Assembly (NCBI RefSeq): GCF_900113275.1
Contig: NZ_FOOU01000019.1
Location: 1-57,815 of the forward strand
DNA length: 57,815 bases
Source: Neptunomonas qingdaonensis
GTDB lineage: Bacteria; Pseudomonadota; Gammaproteobacteria; Pseudomonadales; Balneatricaceae
Direction: 5' to 3'
Every line of letters begins with the position of its first letter. Position 1 is the stretch's first letter. The notes below the pieces were generated by a model. The model ran no database searches, was not told the DNA's origin, and was given only the letters and a program-made list of their open reading frames with translations. Below are positions 1-8,406 of this stretch, piece after piece. The position numbers and the translations under genes were made by a program.

Positions 1-14
1 TACGTTGTTCATTT

Positions 15-46
15 ATAGTGTCCACTAACGAATAAGTGGACACTAT
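15..46. repeat. Perfect 12-bp inverted repeat
   Basis: ATAGTGTCCACT at 15-26 and its exact reverse complement at 35-46 flank an 8-base loop. It lies just beyond the broken 3' end of the truncated RAYT transposase gene. No T-tract follows on either side, so a terminator is unlikely. It may be a REP-type hairpin of another family or an operator of an adjacent gene outside the window. Confidence 0.6.
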
Positions 47-68
47 CATGACGCCTGCCGCACCAGGC

Positions 69-437
69 TCAAGATGGGTTTACCGGACGCTTACCCAACA
101 GATAGGTTTCATCCATCACAAAGGAATGGAATCGTTCCTGCCAAAGATGACCGCGCCAACCTTCCCTAACATTAATGCGCCGTGTGTATTGTCGATGAGC
201 TGCACGAAAGAAAACCGCCAGGCTATCTTCATGTTCGGGAACCACCACCAGATGTACGTGATTTGGCATCAGGCAATAAGCCCATACATCTATGCCTGCC
301 TGCTTTTTAGCATTACTCAGCAGTGAAATGTAAGCCTGATAATCATCACCTATAAAAAAGGTTTCCTGGCGGCGGTTGCCACGCTGGGTAATATGGTGGG
401 GGTAGTTTGGAATAACCACTCGAGCCATCCTGGCCAT
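69..437 (-). pseudogene. Truncated REP-associated tyrosine transposase (RAYT, Y1_Tnp family)
   Basis: The 122 codons read MARMARVVIPNYPHHITQRG at the N-terminus and contain the HUH-type motif MPNHVHLVVVP near residues 57-67, both typical of RAYT/Y1 transposases. These single-strand nucleases act on REP palindromes. Family members normally exceed 200 residues and continue after the WQERFHSFVMDE region with a conserved 'YVELNPVRA' segment. Here the frame stops right after MDETYLLGKRPVNPS, so the C-terminal half, with the conserved helix expected to carry the catalytic tyrosine, is missing. A REP-like repeat lies just upstream at 501-520. I call it a non-functional remnant; the family assignment is secure. 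Confidence 0.85.
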
Positions 438-500
438 AGTTTTGCTCCTTGCATTCGATACATCCTTATCGAGTATAGCTTATCGCAACAGAACTGATGA

Positions 501-520
501 ATTAAGTAAACTGTCCCCGG
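501..520 (-). repeat. REP-like repeat, family A copy 1
   Basis: ATTAAGTAAACTGTCCCC, the reverse complement of the core GGGGACAGTTTACTTAAT, sits between the truncated RAYT and the 3' end of the GDT1-family gene. It is inverted relative to the copy at 1150-1169, so the two bracket that gene. Confidence 0.85.
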
Positions 521-525
521 AATAA

Positions 526-1131
526 CTAAATTAACATAAACTGATGAATCAACTCATATAACGCTACGCAGCCGAATGCGATAAAGAGCACCCCGCTACC
601 CCGATGAATCCAGCTGATCGGTACCCGCTGGAATAACGCCTGACCAACAATCACGCCAAGCAGCGTAGTGAGTGACAACGCCAACGTAGCGCCACTCCAG
701 ACCAGCCAGATGTTATTAACACTCGCCAGCGCCGCAACAGCCAACTGAGTTTTATCACCAAACTCCGCAACAAAGATCAGCAGGAAGACCGACACCAACA
801 ACTGCTTACCGACTTTAACGTTGTCATCACTCTCGGCTTCTGCATCGAAGCGTAGCGACTGAAAGCCAAAAACAAAAAACAGAACAGCCACCACCACCGC
901 GACGATCCATCCAGGGATCCATTGCGATATCACGCCTCCAAAAAGCACACCCAACAGGTTAAGCACTGAAAATGCAGCCACTGCCCCAATAATAACCGGC
1001 CACGGCCGGTACCGGGCACTCAGAGTCATGGCGACTAGCTGGCTTTTATCGCCAAACTCAGCCAGGAAAACCAAAAATAAGGTTTGAAAAAAAGGGGTTA
1101 TCACATCCAACAGAGATTGGCCTGTAGTCAA
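526..1131 (-). CDS. GDT1/TMEM165 (UPF0016) family membrane protein, probable Mn2+/Ca2+ transporter
   Basis: The 201-residue protein is an internally duplicated integral membrane protein. Each half carries the family hallmark E-x-G-D-K-S/T: EFGDKS at residues 25-30 and EFGDKT at 123-128. These acidic motifs are thought to line the cation path; bacterial relatives export manganese. About six membrane segments surround a short acidic loop (residues 96-106). The start is TTG at 1131; no in-frame ATG occurs before residue 35, which lies past the first motif, so TTG is the best choice although no clear Shine-Dalgarno is visible. REP-like repeats in inverted orientation lie 5 bases past the stop and 18 bases before the start, so its original flanks may have been replaced. 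Confidence 0.88.
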   Translation of the reverse strand: MTTGQSLLDVITPFFQTLFLVFLAEFGDKSQLVAMTLSARYRPWPVIIGAVAAFSVLNLLGVLFGGVISQWIPGWIVAVVVAVLFFVFGFQSLRFDAEAESDDNVKVGKQLLVSVFLLIFVAEFGDKTQLAVAALASVNNIWLVWSGATLALSLTTLLGVIVGQALFQRVPISWIHRGSGVLFIAFGCVALYELIHQFMLI

Positions 1132-1149
1132 TAATGGTCAGAATATTAC

Positions 1150-1169
1150 GGGGACAGTTTACTTAATCC
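1150..1169 (+). repeat. REP-like repeat, family A copy 2
   Basis: GGGGACAGTTTACTTAAT lies just upstream of the GDT1-family start and is inverted relative to copy 1 at 501-520. Confidence 0.85.
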
Positions 1170-1258
1170 ATCTTACTTTTTGGTCCGGTTTTTTGCCTTT
1201 ACGTAAAATACGCTTTGTCTGCTGCTCTAGTTTATTCAAAAATCATCTGACGATTTAC

Positions 1259-1322
1259 CGGGAATTAAGTAAACTGTCCCCGGAATCACCTGTCCCCGGA
1301 ATCACGGAATCACCGGAATCAC
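1259..1322 (-). repeat. REP-like repeat, family A copy 3, with degenerate tandem tail
   Basis: A complete core (ATTAAGTAAACTGTCCCCGG, 1264-1283) is followed by shrinking partial copies of its end: TGTCCCCGGAATCAC at 1291-1305, then GGAATCAC and CGGAATCAC. This looks like repeated slippage or multiple insertion at one site. The region from 1170 to 1410 holds no credible gene; the open frame across it is made mostly of repeat sequence. Confidence 0.8.
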
Positions 1323-1417
1323 GCGCTAACCATTCTTTGTCAGTTTTTTTTACACCTTCTATTATTACTGTAAGAATTTTTTTACTATCCCCATGATAAT
1401 ATTGTTTTTTTTATTTA

Positions 1418-1433
1418 TGGCGCGTTTATTGCT
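1418..1433 (+). promoter_or_regulatory. Sigma-54-type promoter for the PEP-CTERM gene at 1478
   Basis: TGGCGCGTTTATTGCT matches the sigma-54 consensus TGGCACG-N4-TTGCW with one mismatch (G for A at the fifth base) and correct GG-to-GC spacing. The predicted transcript would start around 1444, giving a leader of roughly 35 bases before the ATG at 1478. A second PEP-CTERM gene in this window has a similar site. Many PEP-CTERM/exosortase genomes encode the PrsK/PrsR sensor and sigma-54 activator. Confidence 0.7.
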
Positions 1434-1477
1434 GTATTTTAAAATACAAATAATTCTTCGATTGGAGACACCACGCC

Positions 1478-2251
1478 ATGCAGACTTTATTCCGCCACTT
1501 ACTAATTTTCATGACCTCGATAGTGCTCTATATCCCCGCAGCACACTCAGCTGTTCTCTATGATCAGGATTTCGAAAACCCTACAGGCTTTAACAATGAT
1601 GGCGCTGATGTCAATGTTTATAACAATGTGAACACTTTATACGGTAATCAACCACCGGGGTTCTCTTTTGCCCAGACTTTTACGGTGGAAACGCTTCTGA
1701 TCACCGGAACGTCGGCGTTCGGAACTGGTTATTCTGACCCCACAGGCACCGGAGGTAACTATGCAATAGGCATGCTTTCAAATCGACAGGACGACAAGCT
1801 CGGCCTCTCCTTCGATGTCGGCACCAACGATTTTCTCAATATTAGTGTCGATTTATCCAGTATAGACCTCAGCGCCTTCGCAGGACCCTTCGTACCTCAA
1901 GGTGCAACACCTACATTTCGATTCACCCTATATGACAACCCTACTGGTGTTGCTGGCGTAAGCACCCCCACTGCCCTAAGTTTTCTCGAAGCGACCGCTA
2001 CCGCATCCGCACCAAGTGTGTTCGACTGGACAAATTTCGTGTTGCCGCTCGATGCAACTGGTAACACTAATGGGAATGTGATTCTAGGTATCGATCTTCT
2101 GTCTGGTGGTTATGCATCCTTTGATAATCTTCTGATCGTGGCTTCAGATATATCGGGAAATGTTGGTAACAATGTACCCGAACCTGGCACCATAGCACTT
2201 TTTAGCTTGGGCTTGGCTGGGCTTACATTTGCGCGAAGAAAGAAAGCTTAG
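1478..2251 (+). CDS. PEP-CTERM sorting domain-containing exported protein
   Basis: The 257-residue protein has a Sec signal peptide (residues 1-24, ending PAAHSA). Its mature region is acidic and rich in G, N, T and S. The C-terminal sorting signal is VPEPGT at about 233, then a hydrophobic helix (ALFSLGLAGLTF), then the basic tail ARRKKA. PEP-CTERM proteins are processed by an exosortase and are typically found where exopolysaccharide loci occur. The body resembles generic PEP-CTERM proteins and has no enzymatic motif I recognise. An upstream GGAGA before the ATG (about 1464-1468) could serve as ribosome site. It has its own sigma-54-type promoter and a strong terminator, so it is monocistronic. 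No exosortase gene is in this window. Confidence 0.88.
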   Translation: MQTLFRHLLIFMTSIVLYIPAAHSAVLYDQDFENPTGFNNDGADVNVYNNVNTLYGNQPPGFSFAQTFTVETLLITGTSAFGTGYSDPTGTGGNYAIGMLSNRQDDKLGLSFDVGTNDFLNISVDLSSIDLSAFAGPFVPQGATPTFRFTLYDNPTGVAGVSTPTALSFLEATATASAPSVFDWTNFVLPLDATGNTNGNVILGIDLLSGGYASFDNLLIVASDISGNVGNNVPEPGTIALFSLGLAGLTFARRKKA

Positions 2252-2265
2252 CAATTTCTGCTAAC

Positions 2266-2294
2266 AAAAGCCCCGCCTATTGGCGGGGCTTTTT
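2266..2294 (+). terminator. Rho-independent terminator after the PEP-CTERM gene
   Basis: AGCCCCGCC (2269-2277) pairs with GGCGGGGCT (2282-2290) around a 4-base loop, followed by TTTT; the A-run before the stem also allows some function on the other strand. From here to 2525 I see no supported gene. Confidence 0.93.
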
Positions 2295-2525
2295 GTATAT
2301 AGTGAATATCTCCTCGAGGTTAACACTAAGAAAAAGGCCGCCCCTTTCCTAGATGCTACCTAAGTATCAAAGTGGAAATGCGAATTACCACTAAAAAGAA
2401 AACCAGCAAAGTCATGCCAAACAGCCCCGCACTAATAACCTTTCTCTGACTTAGCGAAACGTATAGACTTTAATCGCTATTAGCAGCCTACAACTGGGGA
2501 CTGACTGGATTAACATCCAATAATA

Positions 2526-3215
2526 TTATTGGCAGAGTTTCTTCCGCTGAGGACTGCGTGTCATTTGAGAACACATGGGGTAACGCAACCTGTAACGATC
2601 TAGTAATGTACGCACCGCCCGAAAACGATGATCTGTAGCTCGTTCGGCCGCAGCAAGAACCTGTATTTGCAACTCAGGCTGCAGCTGCCTCCAGCCTATC
2701 AGCCCGGCTTCAAGTACAGTCAGATTAGCACTTAACTCCCAAGGCCCGAACTTAGCGGCTTGCGCTACTGCGGTTGAAAATTCCTGGTCAAACTCGCCTA
2801 AATACGCCTTCATCAGGCTTTTATTGGCCCAACTATACGGCCAATGAGGACGGTGCCCAATAGCAGACTCATGCAAGCTCAGCGCCTGCCGAATATTGCT
2901 TTCAAAATCAGCGGGCTCTTCTCTCGAAAGCAGCGCCCGATATAACAACAAACGGGCTTTTAGCTCATAATATTCGGCATTATCCGCGCTCCAGTCCAGC
3001 GACGTATCGATATTATCCGTCACCTTATCCAGCGCTGCTAACGTAACCGCCTCATCCGAAGACTGCCAACGCTCAATCGCATAACGGACCGGATACGCAT
3101 TCATATCCGCTGCGGCCCAGCGAAAAGATTGATAAATCAACGGAATAGCCAGCAGGATAACAAGCATCGCCGCCATACGTGGGAGTGCGTTACTCAACGT
3201 TCTGTCCAGCAGCAT
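2526..3215 (-). CDS. VpsP-like polysaccharide biosynthesis protein (membrane-anchored, helical repeat)
   Basis: From ATG at 3215 the protein has about 229 residues: one N-terminal membrane helix (MAAMLVILLAIPLIYQSF region) followed by a soluble alpha-helical, TPR-like domain. The longer frame back to 3278 lies inside the upstream phosphatase gene, so the internal ATG, which overlaps that gene by 26 bases, is preferred. Position supports the name: in Vibrio vps clusters the Wzc-like vpsO is followed by vpsP, and here the gene closes the same series. The conserved-looking part is the ALSLHESAIGHRPHWPYSWA region, which resembles a helix-turn repeat. Its molecular role is unknown; an accessory role at the export complex is inferred from context. 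Confidence 0.6.
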   Translation of the reverse strand: MLLDRTLSNALPRMAAMLVILLAIPLIYQSFRWAAADMNAYPVRYAIERWQSSDEAVTLAALDKVTDNIDTSLDWSADNAEYYELKARLLLYRALLSREEPADFESNIRQALSLHESAIGHRPHWPYSWANKSLMKAYLGEFDQEFSTAVAQAAKFGPWELSANLTVLEAGLIGWRQLQPELQIQVLAAAERATDHRFRAVRTLLDRYRLRYPMCSQMTRSPQRKKLCQ

Positions 3216-3933
3216 CTTTACCAGAAAGAATCGTCTGCGGATTTTTATCAAACAGCAGTTCAGCACGCGCTGCGCCATACATCTGCTCGATTACATGACG
3301 CGCTTTAGACAAAAGAGGGGGGCGATGCTGCAGGTTATGCCCATCGGTAGCGATCACTGTCGCCCAATTATTTTCAAGGATTTCATGTGCACGCTGATGC
3401 GCCGGCATACCAAACTCACCGGTCACCGACATAGCAGTAATCTGGAATAAACAGCCCAGATCAACAAAAGGCAGGATCTTATCAGGATTGTGAATAATAT
3501 CTTTATTACGCTCAGGGTGAGCAATCATCGGCAGAATATTACGCGCTAACAACCATTTAACTAACTTGTCACTACCCGGCGGAATATGGCTATGCGGCAA
3601 CTCTAACAACACCACGTTATAACCATTCCAGATGCCGATAAAAGGCAGCTCATCAGCGGCGACAAGCTGCAACACTTCGGGGCTTAAACGCACCTCGCCC
3701 GCCAATGAAACAGCCAATGCAATCTCGGCCTCGGCCAACGCCTTTTTAAATGCGATAAAGTGCGGCTGCAAACCCGCAATGGAATTATCATATCGTCCCG
3801 GATGCACATGCGGCGTCAACACCGCATGGAGAATCCCATCAGCAACAGCCAGTCGCGCTAAACTAAGCGCCTCCGACAGATCAACTGCACCATCATCAAC
3901 ACCCGGTAACAGATGACAATGCAGATCAATCAC
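3190..3933 (-). CDS. PHP-type protein-tyrosine phosphatase (CpsB/CapC/YwqE family)
   Basis: The 247-residue protein has the metal-binding PHP signature: DLHCHLLPGVDDG at residues 3-15, TPHVHPG near 40, HPERN near 140 and TDGHN near 196. CpsB-type enzymes are Mn-dependent phosphatases that dephosphorylate the tyrosine-rich tail of the cognate BY-kinase, so its partner is the Wzc encoded immediately upstream. The start is GTG at 3933, overlapping the Wzc stop as GTGA, which implies translational coupling. In many Gram-negative capsule systems the phosphatase is the unrelated low-molecular-weight Wzb; this cluster uses the PHP type instead. Confidence 0.88.
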   Translation of the reverse strand: MIDLHCHLLPGVDDGAVDLSEALSLARLAVADGILHAVLTPHVHPGRYDNSIAGLQPHFIAFKKALAEAEIALAVSLAGEVRLSPEVLQLVAADELPFIGIWNGYNVVLLELPHSHIPPGSDKLVKWLLARNILPMIAHPERNKDIIHNPDKILPFVDLGCLFQITAMSVTGEFGMPAHQRAHEILENNWATVIATDGHNLQHRPPLLSKARHVIEQMYGAARAELLFDKNPQTILSGKDAAGQNVE

Positions 3934-6140
3934 GCTTTTTCGCTGCTATAACCGTAGACATCATAATAACCGGCATAATCCTCGCCGTAGTATTTAGCCC
4001 CTTTTTTAACATCCACCTGATTCAGCACCACACCAATCACAGGCGCATGTGCTTCCCGCAAACGCTTCAAGCCATTTTTCGCATGTTGATAAGAGGTTGA
4101 ATCTGACTTAACAACGTAGATCATTGCACCCACCAGCGGCGCTAACACCAGCGCGTCACTCACGGATTGCGACGGTGCCGTATCAATAATGATGCGATCA
4201 TAGCGACTCTCAAGCTGAGTTAACACATCCGCAAAACGCTTAGAAGAGAGCAACTCAGACGGGTTAGGTGGAATAATCCCCGCAGGCATCACATCAATAT
4301 TACCCGCCTCGTAATGCTGAATACATTCATCAATAGCCGCCGCACCGGCCACCAAACTCGACAACCCAGGTGCTGCCCGATCAAGTCCTAATGCTTTTGC
4401 CACAGAAGGACGACGCAGATCCGCATCGATCAGCAACACTTTTTCCATCTGACCTGTGGCGAACGCCAAACCCAGCGCCAAAGAAGTTTTACCTTCACCC
4501 GGCAAAGTGGAGGTCACAGACACCACTTTATGCGGATTATCCAATGCCGACAAAATCAAACCGGTACGGATAGTGCGCAACGACTCAGCATAACTCGACT
4601 GCGGATCCTCCATAAACATAGCATAGCTCTGATGAGGCTTTTTCCGATTCCTGGGCAGCAACGGCAGCAAACCCAGCATCGCCATACCCAATTTAGTTTC
4701 AACTTCTGATGCGGTTTTAATCGTGTTATTTAATGCCTGCAAGACAAACGCAATCATCACACCAAACATCATACTAGCAACAAACGCCAGGACGACTAAC
4801 AGCTTCTTCTTAGGCTTGGCCGGATACAGCGGCACAACTGCCGGATCTGATACGCGCGCATTCGCGGTTCTCAGGTCGCCGGTAGCCGTTGTCTCGTTAA
4901 AGCGCGTCAGGAAAGTATTAAAAACCGCACGCTTAGTTTCAACATCCAGCTCATACTCACTTAACTTATATTCTTTACGGCTCAGGCTCTGAATATTGCC
5001 TTTCGTACCTTCCAATGCAGATTTTAAAGAGTTCTCATTAGCCACAGCCACTTTGTAGTTTGTTTCTATACCATTGACAACAGACAAAATTTGATTATTC
5101 AAAGCGAATCGCGCATTGGCCAGCTCAGAATTAACCGCTTGCATGGTAGGATGTTTCGCGCCATAACGCTTAGCCAACTCAGAACGCTTCAGCTCAACCC
5201 GTGCATACGACTCTTTCATGCGCTGCACCAGCGGATGCTGCAATACCGTAGGCACTAACTCCAAACGCGACGGGTTATTCTTACCAATGGCGCGCACTTG
5301 CTGATACAGACTTTCTGCCTCCAGACGATCACGGCGGGCATCAACCAGCTTACCGGCCACCAGTTCAAGCTCTTGCCCGGCAATATTCAAGCCGCCTCTT
5401 TCACCAACAATCTGCTCTTTCTCGCGATATTCCTGCAAACGCTGCTCAGCCTTGGTCAGCTCGGTACGCAGGCCTTCCAACTGCCCACTCAACCAGGATG
5501 AGGCTTTCAAGGTCAGCTGTAACTTGGCATCCAGATTACTCTCGATATAACTCTCACCCAAGGTGTTAGCGATCAACGTGGCTAGCTCAGCATCGGAAGA
5601 CTCATAGGTAATATTCACCAACTGAGTTTTTCTCAGCGGAGAAATAGTCAACCCTGCCATAAACTGATCGACGATACTACGGAACTTAGCGGCTTCGGTT
5701 TCTACCTGCGCTTCGGCAACGGGTAATTCAAACGGCAGCCATTCACGCCACTTAACTTCAAACGGCAACAATGATTTTTTCGGCTGATTAAAAACAGGAT
5801 GATTAACCAGATCCAACTTTGTCACGACTTTTTCAGCCAGACTACGAGATTTCAGGATCCCAAATTGTGTTTCGAAATACTCTGATTTACCACCATCCAG
5901 CCCATAAACTTCTTCGATAGAGACAATATTAGCCTGCTGCGACTCAATCAGCAGCGTAGCGGTGGCACGATAGATAGGTGTGATTGAAGAAACCACCAGC
6001 GCGGTTAATAAGGTCACAATAAAGGCAAAGCCGATAATGCCCCACTTATGGCGCATTATGGTTTGCAAATACTGGCGCAAATCGATCACATCTTCTTGTG
6101 GCAGGCGATCAACCGTTCCCTGCTCTTTGTGAATATCCAT
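3930..6140 (-). CDS. wzc: Wzc-like polysaccharide co-polymerase and tyrosine autokinase (VpsO type)
   Basis: The 736-residue inner-membrane protein has a first membrane helix at about 33-53, a large periplasmic domain with coiled-coil stretches (about 215-400), a second helix at about 447-468, and a cytoplasmic BY-kinase domain. Kinase motifs are clear: Walker A STLPGEGKTS (544-553) and Walker A' LLIDADLRRP (569-578). The tail holds a cluster of seven tyrosines (717, 718, 722, 725, 726, 729, 731), the autophosphorylation sites. It controls chain length and export of Wzy-polymerised polysaccharide with the Wza-like protein upstream, and is reset by the phosphatase downstream. The motif set is complete, so it is probably active. 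Confidence 0.95.
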   Translation of the reverse strand: MDIHKEQGTVDRLPQEDVIDLRQYLQTIMRHKWGIIGFAFIVTLLTALVVSSITPIYRATATLLIESQQANIVSIEEVYGLDGGKSEYFETQFGILKSRSLAEKVVTKLDLVNHPVFNQPKKSLLPFEVKWREWLPFELPVAEAQVETEAAKFRSIVDQFMAGLTISPLRKTQLVNITYESSDAELATLIANTLGESYIESNLDAKLQLTLKASSWLSGQLEGLRTELTKAEQRLQEYREKEQIVGERGGLNIAGQELELVAGKLVDARRDRLEAESLYQQVRAIGKNNPSRLELVPTVLQHPLVQRMKESYARVELKRSELAKRYGAKHPTMQAVNSELANARFALNNQILSVVNGIETNYKVAVANENSLKSALEGTKGNIQSLSRKEYKLSEYELDVETKRAVFNTFLTRFNETTATGDLRTANARVSDPAVVPLYPAKPKKKLLVVLAFVASMMFGVMIAFVLQALNNTIKTASEVETKLGMAMLGLLPLLPRNRKKPHQSYAMFMEDPQSSYAESLRTIRTGLILSALDNPHKVVSVTSTLPGEGKTSLALGLAFATGQMEKVLLIDADLRRPSVAKALGLDRAAPGLSSLVAGAAAIDECIQHYEAGNIDVMPAGIIPPNPSELLSSKRFADVLTQLESRYDRIIIDTAPSQSVSDALVLAPLVGAMIYVVKSDSTSYQHAKNGLKRLREAHAPVIGVVLNQVDVKKGAKYYGEDYAGYYDVYGYSSEKA

Positions 6141-6205
6141 GTTCTGTTTTAATTCTCTCTATATTAATTCTGTCTACGTTAGCTCTATGTGATTAGCGCA
6201 TTGCC

Positions 6206-6245
6206 ACTAGCAAAATGACTAACCAAGCAACTAGCAAAATGACTA
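6206..6245. repeat. 16-bp direct repeat between exporter and kinase genes
   Basis: ACTAGCAAAATGACTA occurs at 6206-6221 and again at 6230-6245 (period 24), directly after the stop codon of the Wza-like gene. It looks like a local duplication; no protein or hairpin explains it. Confidence 0.75.
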
Positions 6246-6246
6246 G

Positions 6247-6822
6247 CTAAAAAAAGCTTTCTTCGATGTTGATAACATCACCCGGGGCAACCGGCGAACC
6301 CAACTTAGCCCTCACACTTTTATTATTGCTCGTGCTACCTTCATGAGAGATATAAAACTTGCTAGAAGACGCACGCTCAGTAAAACCACCGGCCAGCGAC
6401 ACAGCCCTCTGTAATGTCAGGCCTGGCTGATAGGGATAAGCTCCGGGTTTTTTCACGGCACCATCAATATAAAATTCACGATATTCCAGTACCGTGATAT
6501 TGACGCTAGGGTTGACTAAATAACCATCCAATAACTGGTTCGTGATCAGCTCGCTCAATGCACCAATAGTCATCCCCTGAACCCGCAACTCACCCAAAAA
6601 AGGGTAGGAAATGGTGCCGGCATCACTCATCCTGACTTCAACGCTCAAATCATCCTCACCGAAAACCTGGATACCGAGTAAATCACCCGCCCCCAGACGA
6701 TAATCAGAAAAACCATCACCGGCCACGGCAGGGCTATTATTAGAAGCACCAGCAGAAAAAGATAATTGGCTGACCGTAAGCAAAAACACGAAAACACAAA
6801 ACCGATATAACATTTTTAACAA
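6247..6822 (-). CDS. Short Wza-type polysaccharide export protein (VpsN type)
   Basis: The 191-residue protein has a signal peptide (residues 1-23, FVFLLTVSQLSFSAG), a polysaccharide export domain beginning YRLGAGDLLGIQVFGEDDLS (about 41-60), and one SLBB domain (from about 113, FYIDGAVKKPGAYPYQPGLT). It lacks the C-terminal outer-membrane barrel helix of full Wza and has no evident lipobox. That is the short form seen in Vps-like systems, where a separate beta-barrel protein, encoded just upstream here, could supply the outer-membrane pore. It probably forms the periplasmic part of the export channel with Wzc. Confidence 0.88.
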   Translation of the reverse strand: MLKMLYRFCVFVFLLTVSQLSFSAGASNNSPAVAGDGFSDYRLGAGDLLGIQVFGEDDLSVEVRMSDAGTISYPFLGELRVQGMTIGALSELITNQLLDGYLVNPSVNITVLEYREFYIDGAVKKPGAYPYQPGLTLQRAVSLAGGFTERASSSKFYISHEGSTSNNKSVRAKLGSPVAPGDVINIEESFF

Positions 6823-6920
6823 AACCTCTACGCTAACAGTAACATTAGAGCCACATTAATCCGAAGCACCAGCATTATTACTAGCAACAAAACCGCAAGA
6901 ACTACTGATAAGACATAAAC

Positions 6921-8117
6921 TCAGAGCGAACCCTGAAGCGACAGATATACACCATTATCATCGTATTCATACTCTGCCTGATTTGACGACCGTTCCGTAT
7001 GGTAGACATCAAGCCCCAAGGTCATCCAACGACGCAGATCATAAGAAACACCTGCCGTAACGCTATTAGTATCATCTTCACGATTGGTCAGGTCATACGA
7101 TCCATTAGTAAAAGCATAAGCCAAGGCCGTGTCGAGTTGATCATTCCAGGAATGATCCCAGTTAATACTCATGAAACGCGTATCAATATAGTCATCATTG
7201 CCATTAGACTCTTCCAGCTCCTGACCGGTGCGCAACACAAACGTAGAATAGGTACGTGGTGCCCAGCTAACCTCCGCTTCCCAGCTAAACTCGCCAGTAT
7301 CATCTCTAGCGTCAGCAGAGAAGTTTTTCTTCGTATATCCGGCTTTGACCACACCCGTGGTTTTAGCAGTAGCATCCCAGGTAGCACCTACCAGGTACTT
7401 CCATTCGGTGCTATCCAGACTTGATGCGGCGGTTACATCGTTTTGATAATTGATGTCATCGCGGCGCACTTCAAACAGCAAGGAAGTTTTTGGCATCACA
7501 CGATAGTAAAAGGTAACGCCGGTGCTTAAGATATCGTAGTCACGGGGCTCTGTCAGACTGCGAAAATTAGTGTAATCACGCACCGTATAAGAAAGCTTAC
7601 CAACAATCCGCCCCTGAGCCTCATCTACCCCGTAGGTATAAGTAGCACCTACTATTTTTTGATTATATTTAATAGGCGCATCATTGATAGTGGCATTTGG
7701 ACCCTCAGTGATAGTCCCCGTACCACGCGCTTCGTGCGCTTTAAGATATGCAGCCAGCAAGTCGAGCTTTTTACGCACATCAAAAATGATATTCGCATCT
7801 CCAAACAACTGCAGATCAGTATAGTTATCATCTTTACTACTATGGTAAACGCCACGACGCAGGTCAGCGGTCAATTTATAGGCATTCGCTCCATCCTCAG
7901 CAATAAACTGCACAACCGGATTAATCACCGTTACTGCTGAGCTTTTCTGATTCTCAGCAGTAAAAAAAATATTATCACTGTGACCTGTCCTCACCGTAAG
8001 TGTAGGCTCCATCGACACCGGCCCCAACGAAACAGACGCAGGTTCGATTGCATTAACAAACGTTGACGAAAGAACTAACGACGCAAAAACGCCACAACGA
8101 GCATGCTTAAGCTCCAT
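6921..8117 (-). CDS. Outer-membrane beta-barrel protein of the exopolysaccharide exporter (VpsM/BBP_2-like)
   Basis: The 398-residue protein has a signal peptide ending near VNAIEP (about 23-26). The rest alternates polar and hydrophobic residues with many aromatic girdle residues and short turns, as in a beta-barrel of 14 or more strands; the C-terminal strand ends VYLSLQGSL. It starts the operon that continues with the Wza-like, Wzc, phosphatase and VpsP-like genes, matching the vpsM-N-O-P order of Vibrio. I infer that it is the outer-membrane exit or anchor for the polymer. A GGGGGG run lies upstream of the ATG (about 8124-8130). Sequence motifs are weak in this family, so the call depends on fold pattern plus context. 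Confidence 0.78.
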   Translation of the reverse strand: MELKHARCGVFASLVLSSTFVNAIEPASVSLGPVSMEPTLTVRTGHSDNIFFTAENQKSSAVTVINPVVQFIAEDGANAYKLTADLRRGVYHSSKDDNYTDLQLFGDANIIFDVRKKLDLLAAYLKAHEARGTGTITEGPNATINDAPIKYNQKIVGATYTYGVDEAQGRIVGKLSYTVRDYTNFRSLTEPRDYDILSTGVTFYYRVMPKTSLLFEVRRDDINYQNDVTAASSLDSTEWKYLVGATWDATAKTTGVVKAGYTKKNFSADARDDTGEFSWEAEVSWAPRTYSTFVLRTGQELEESNGNDDYIDTRFMSINWDHSWNDQLDTALAYAFTNGSYDLTNREDDTNSVTAGVSYDLRRWMTLGLDVYHTERSSNQAEYEYDDNGVYLSLQGSL

Positions 8118-8170
8118 GAAGAACCCCCCTAGAATCCATTAGATGCCATAACTACATTAATTGCAGATTA

Positions 8171-8181
8171 TTGCAATGCAA
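8171..8181. promoter_or_regulatory. Palindrome upstream of the export operon
   Basis: TTGCAATGCAA is a perfect 5-1-5 palindrome, 54 bases upstream of the minus-strand operon start and inside the divergent region shared with galU. A further TTGCA lies 10 bases away. It could bind a regulator of either operon; no named factor is recognised. Confidence 0.3.
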
Positions 8182-8271
8182 AATTGTTTAGATTTTATCC
8201 GTTTAACGGGAAAATTAATAGTCCAAGAATTAACCAACAAGCACCGCCCAACAACTGCACCTAACGAAAAG

Positions 8272-8300
8272 GTTTTTTGTCGCCTAATGCATGCTAAAAT
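8272..8300 (+). promoter_or_regulatory. Possible extended -10 promoter for galU-pgi
   Basis: TGCTAAAAT (8292-8300) resembles an extended -10 element (TGn plus TAAAAT). The -35 region at 8272-8277 is poor. It would give a leader of about 100 bases before galU. Confidence 0.35.
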
Positions 8301-8406
8301 GCGCGTCATTTTGAAATCAGATTGAAACCAGAACTAGGGCTCTTTTATCCAAGACCTCTACACATGAACTCTTTACGCTCTTCATTACAAGATAGGAAGC
8401 AAATGG

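Noticed and set aside
1193-1396. A 67-codon plus-strand frame
   Set aside because: It is made largely of REP-like repeat and its degenerate tail, has no protein-like composition and no ribosome site.
2355-2475. A short minus-strand hydrophobic frame (about 37 codons, ending RISTLILR)
   Set aside because: It has no start codon with a ribosome site and no recognisable homologue; it could be a membrane-protein remnant but cannot be supported.
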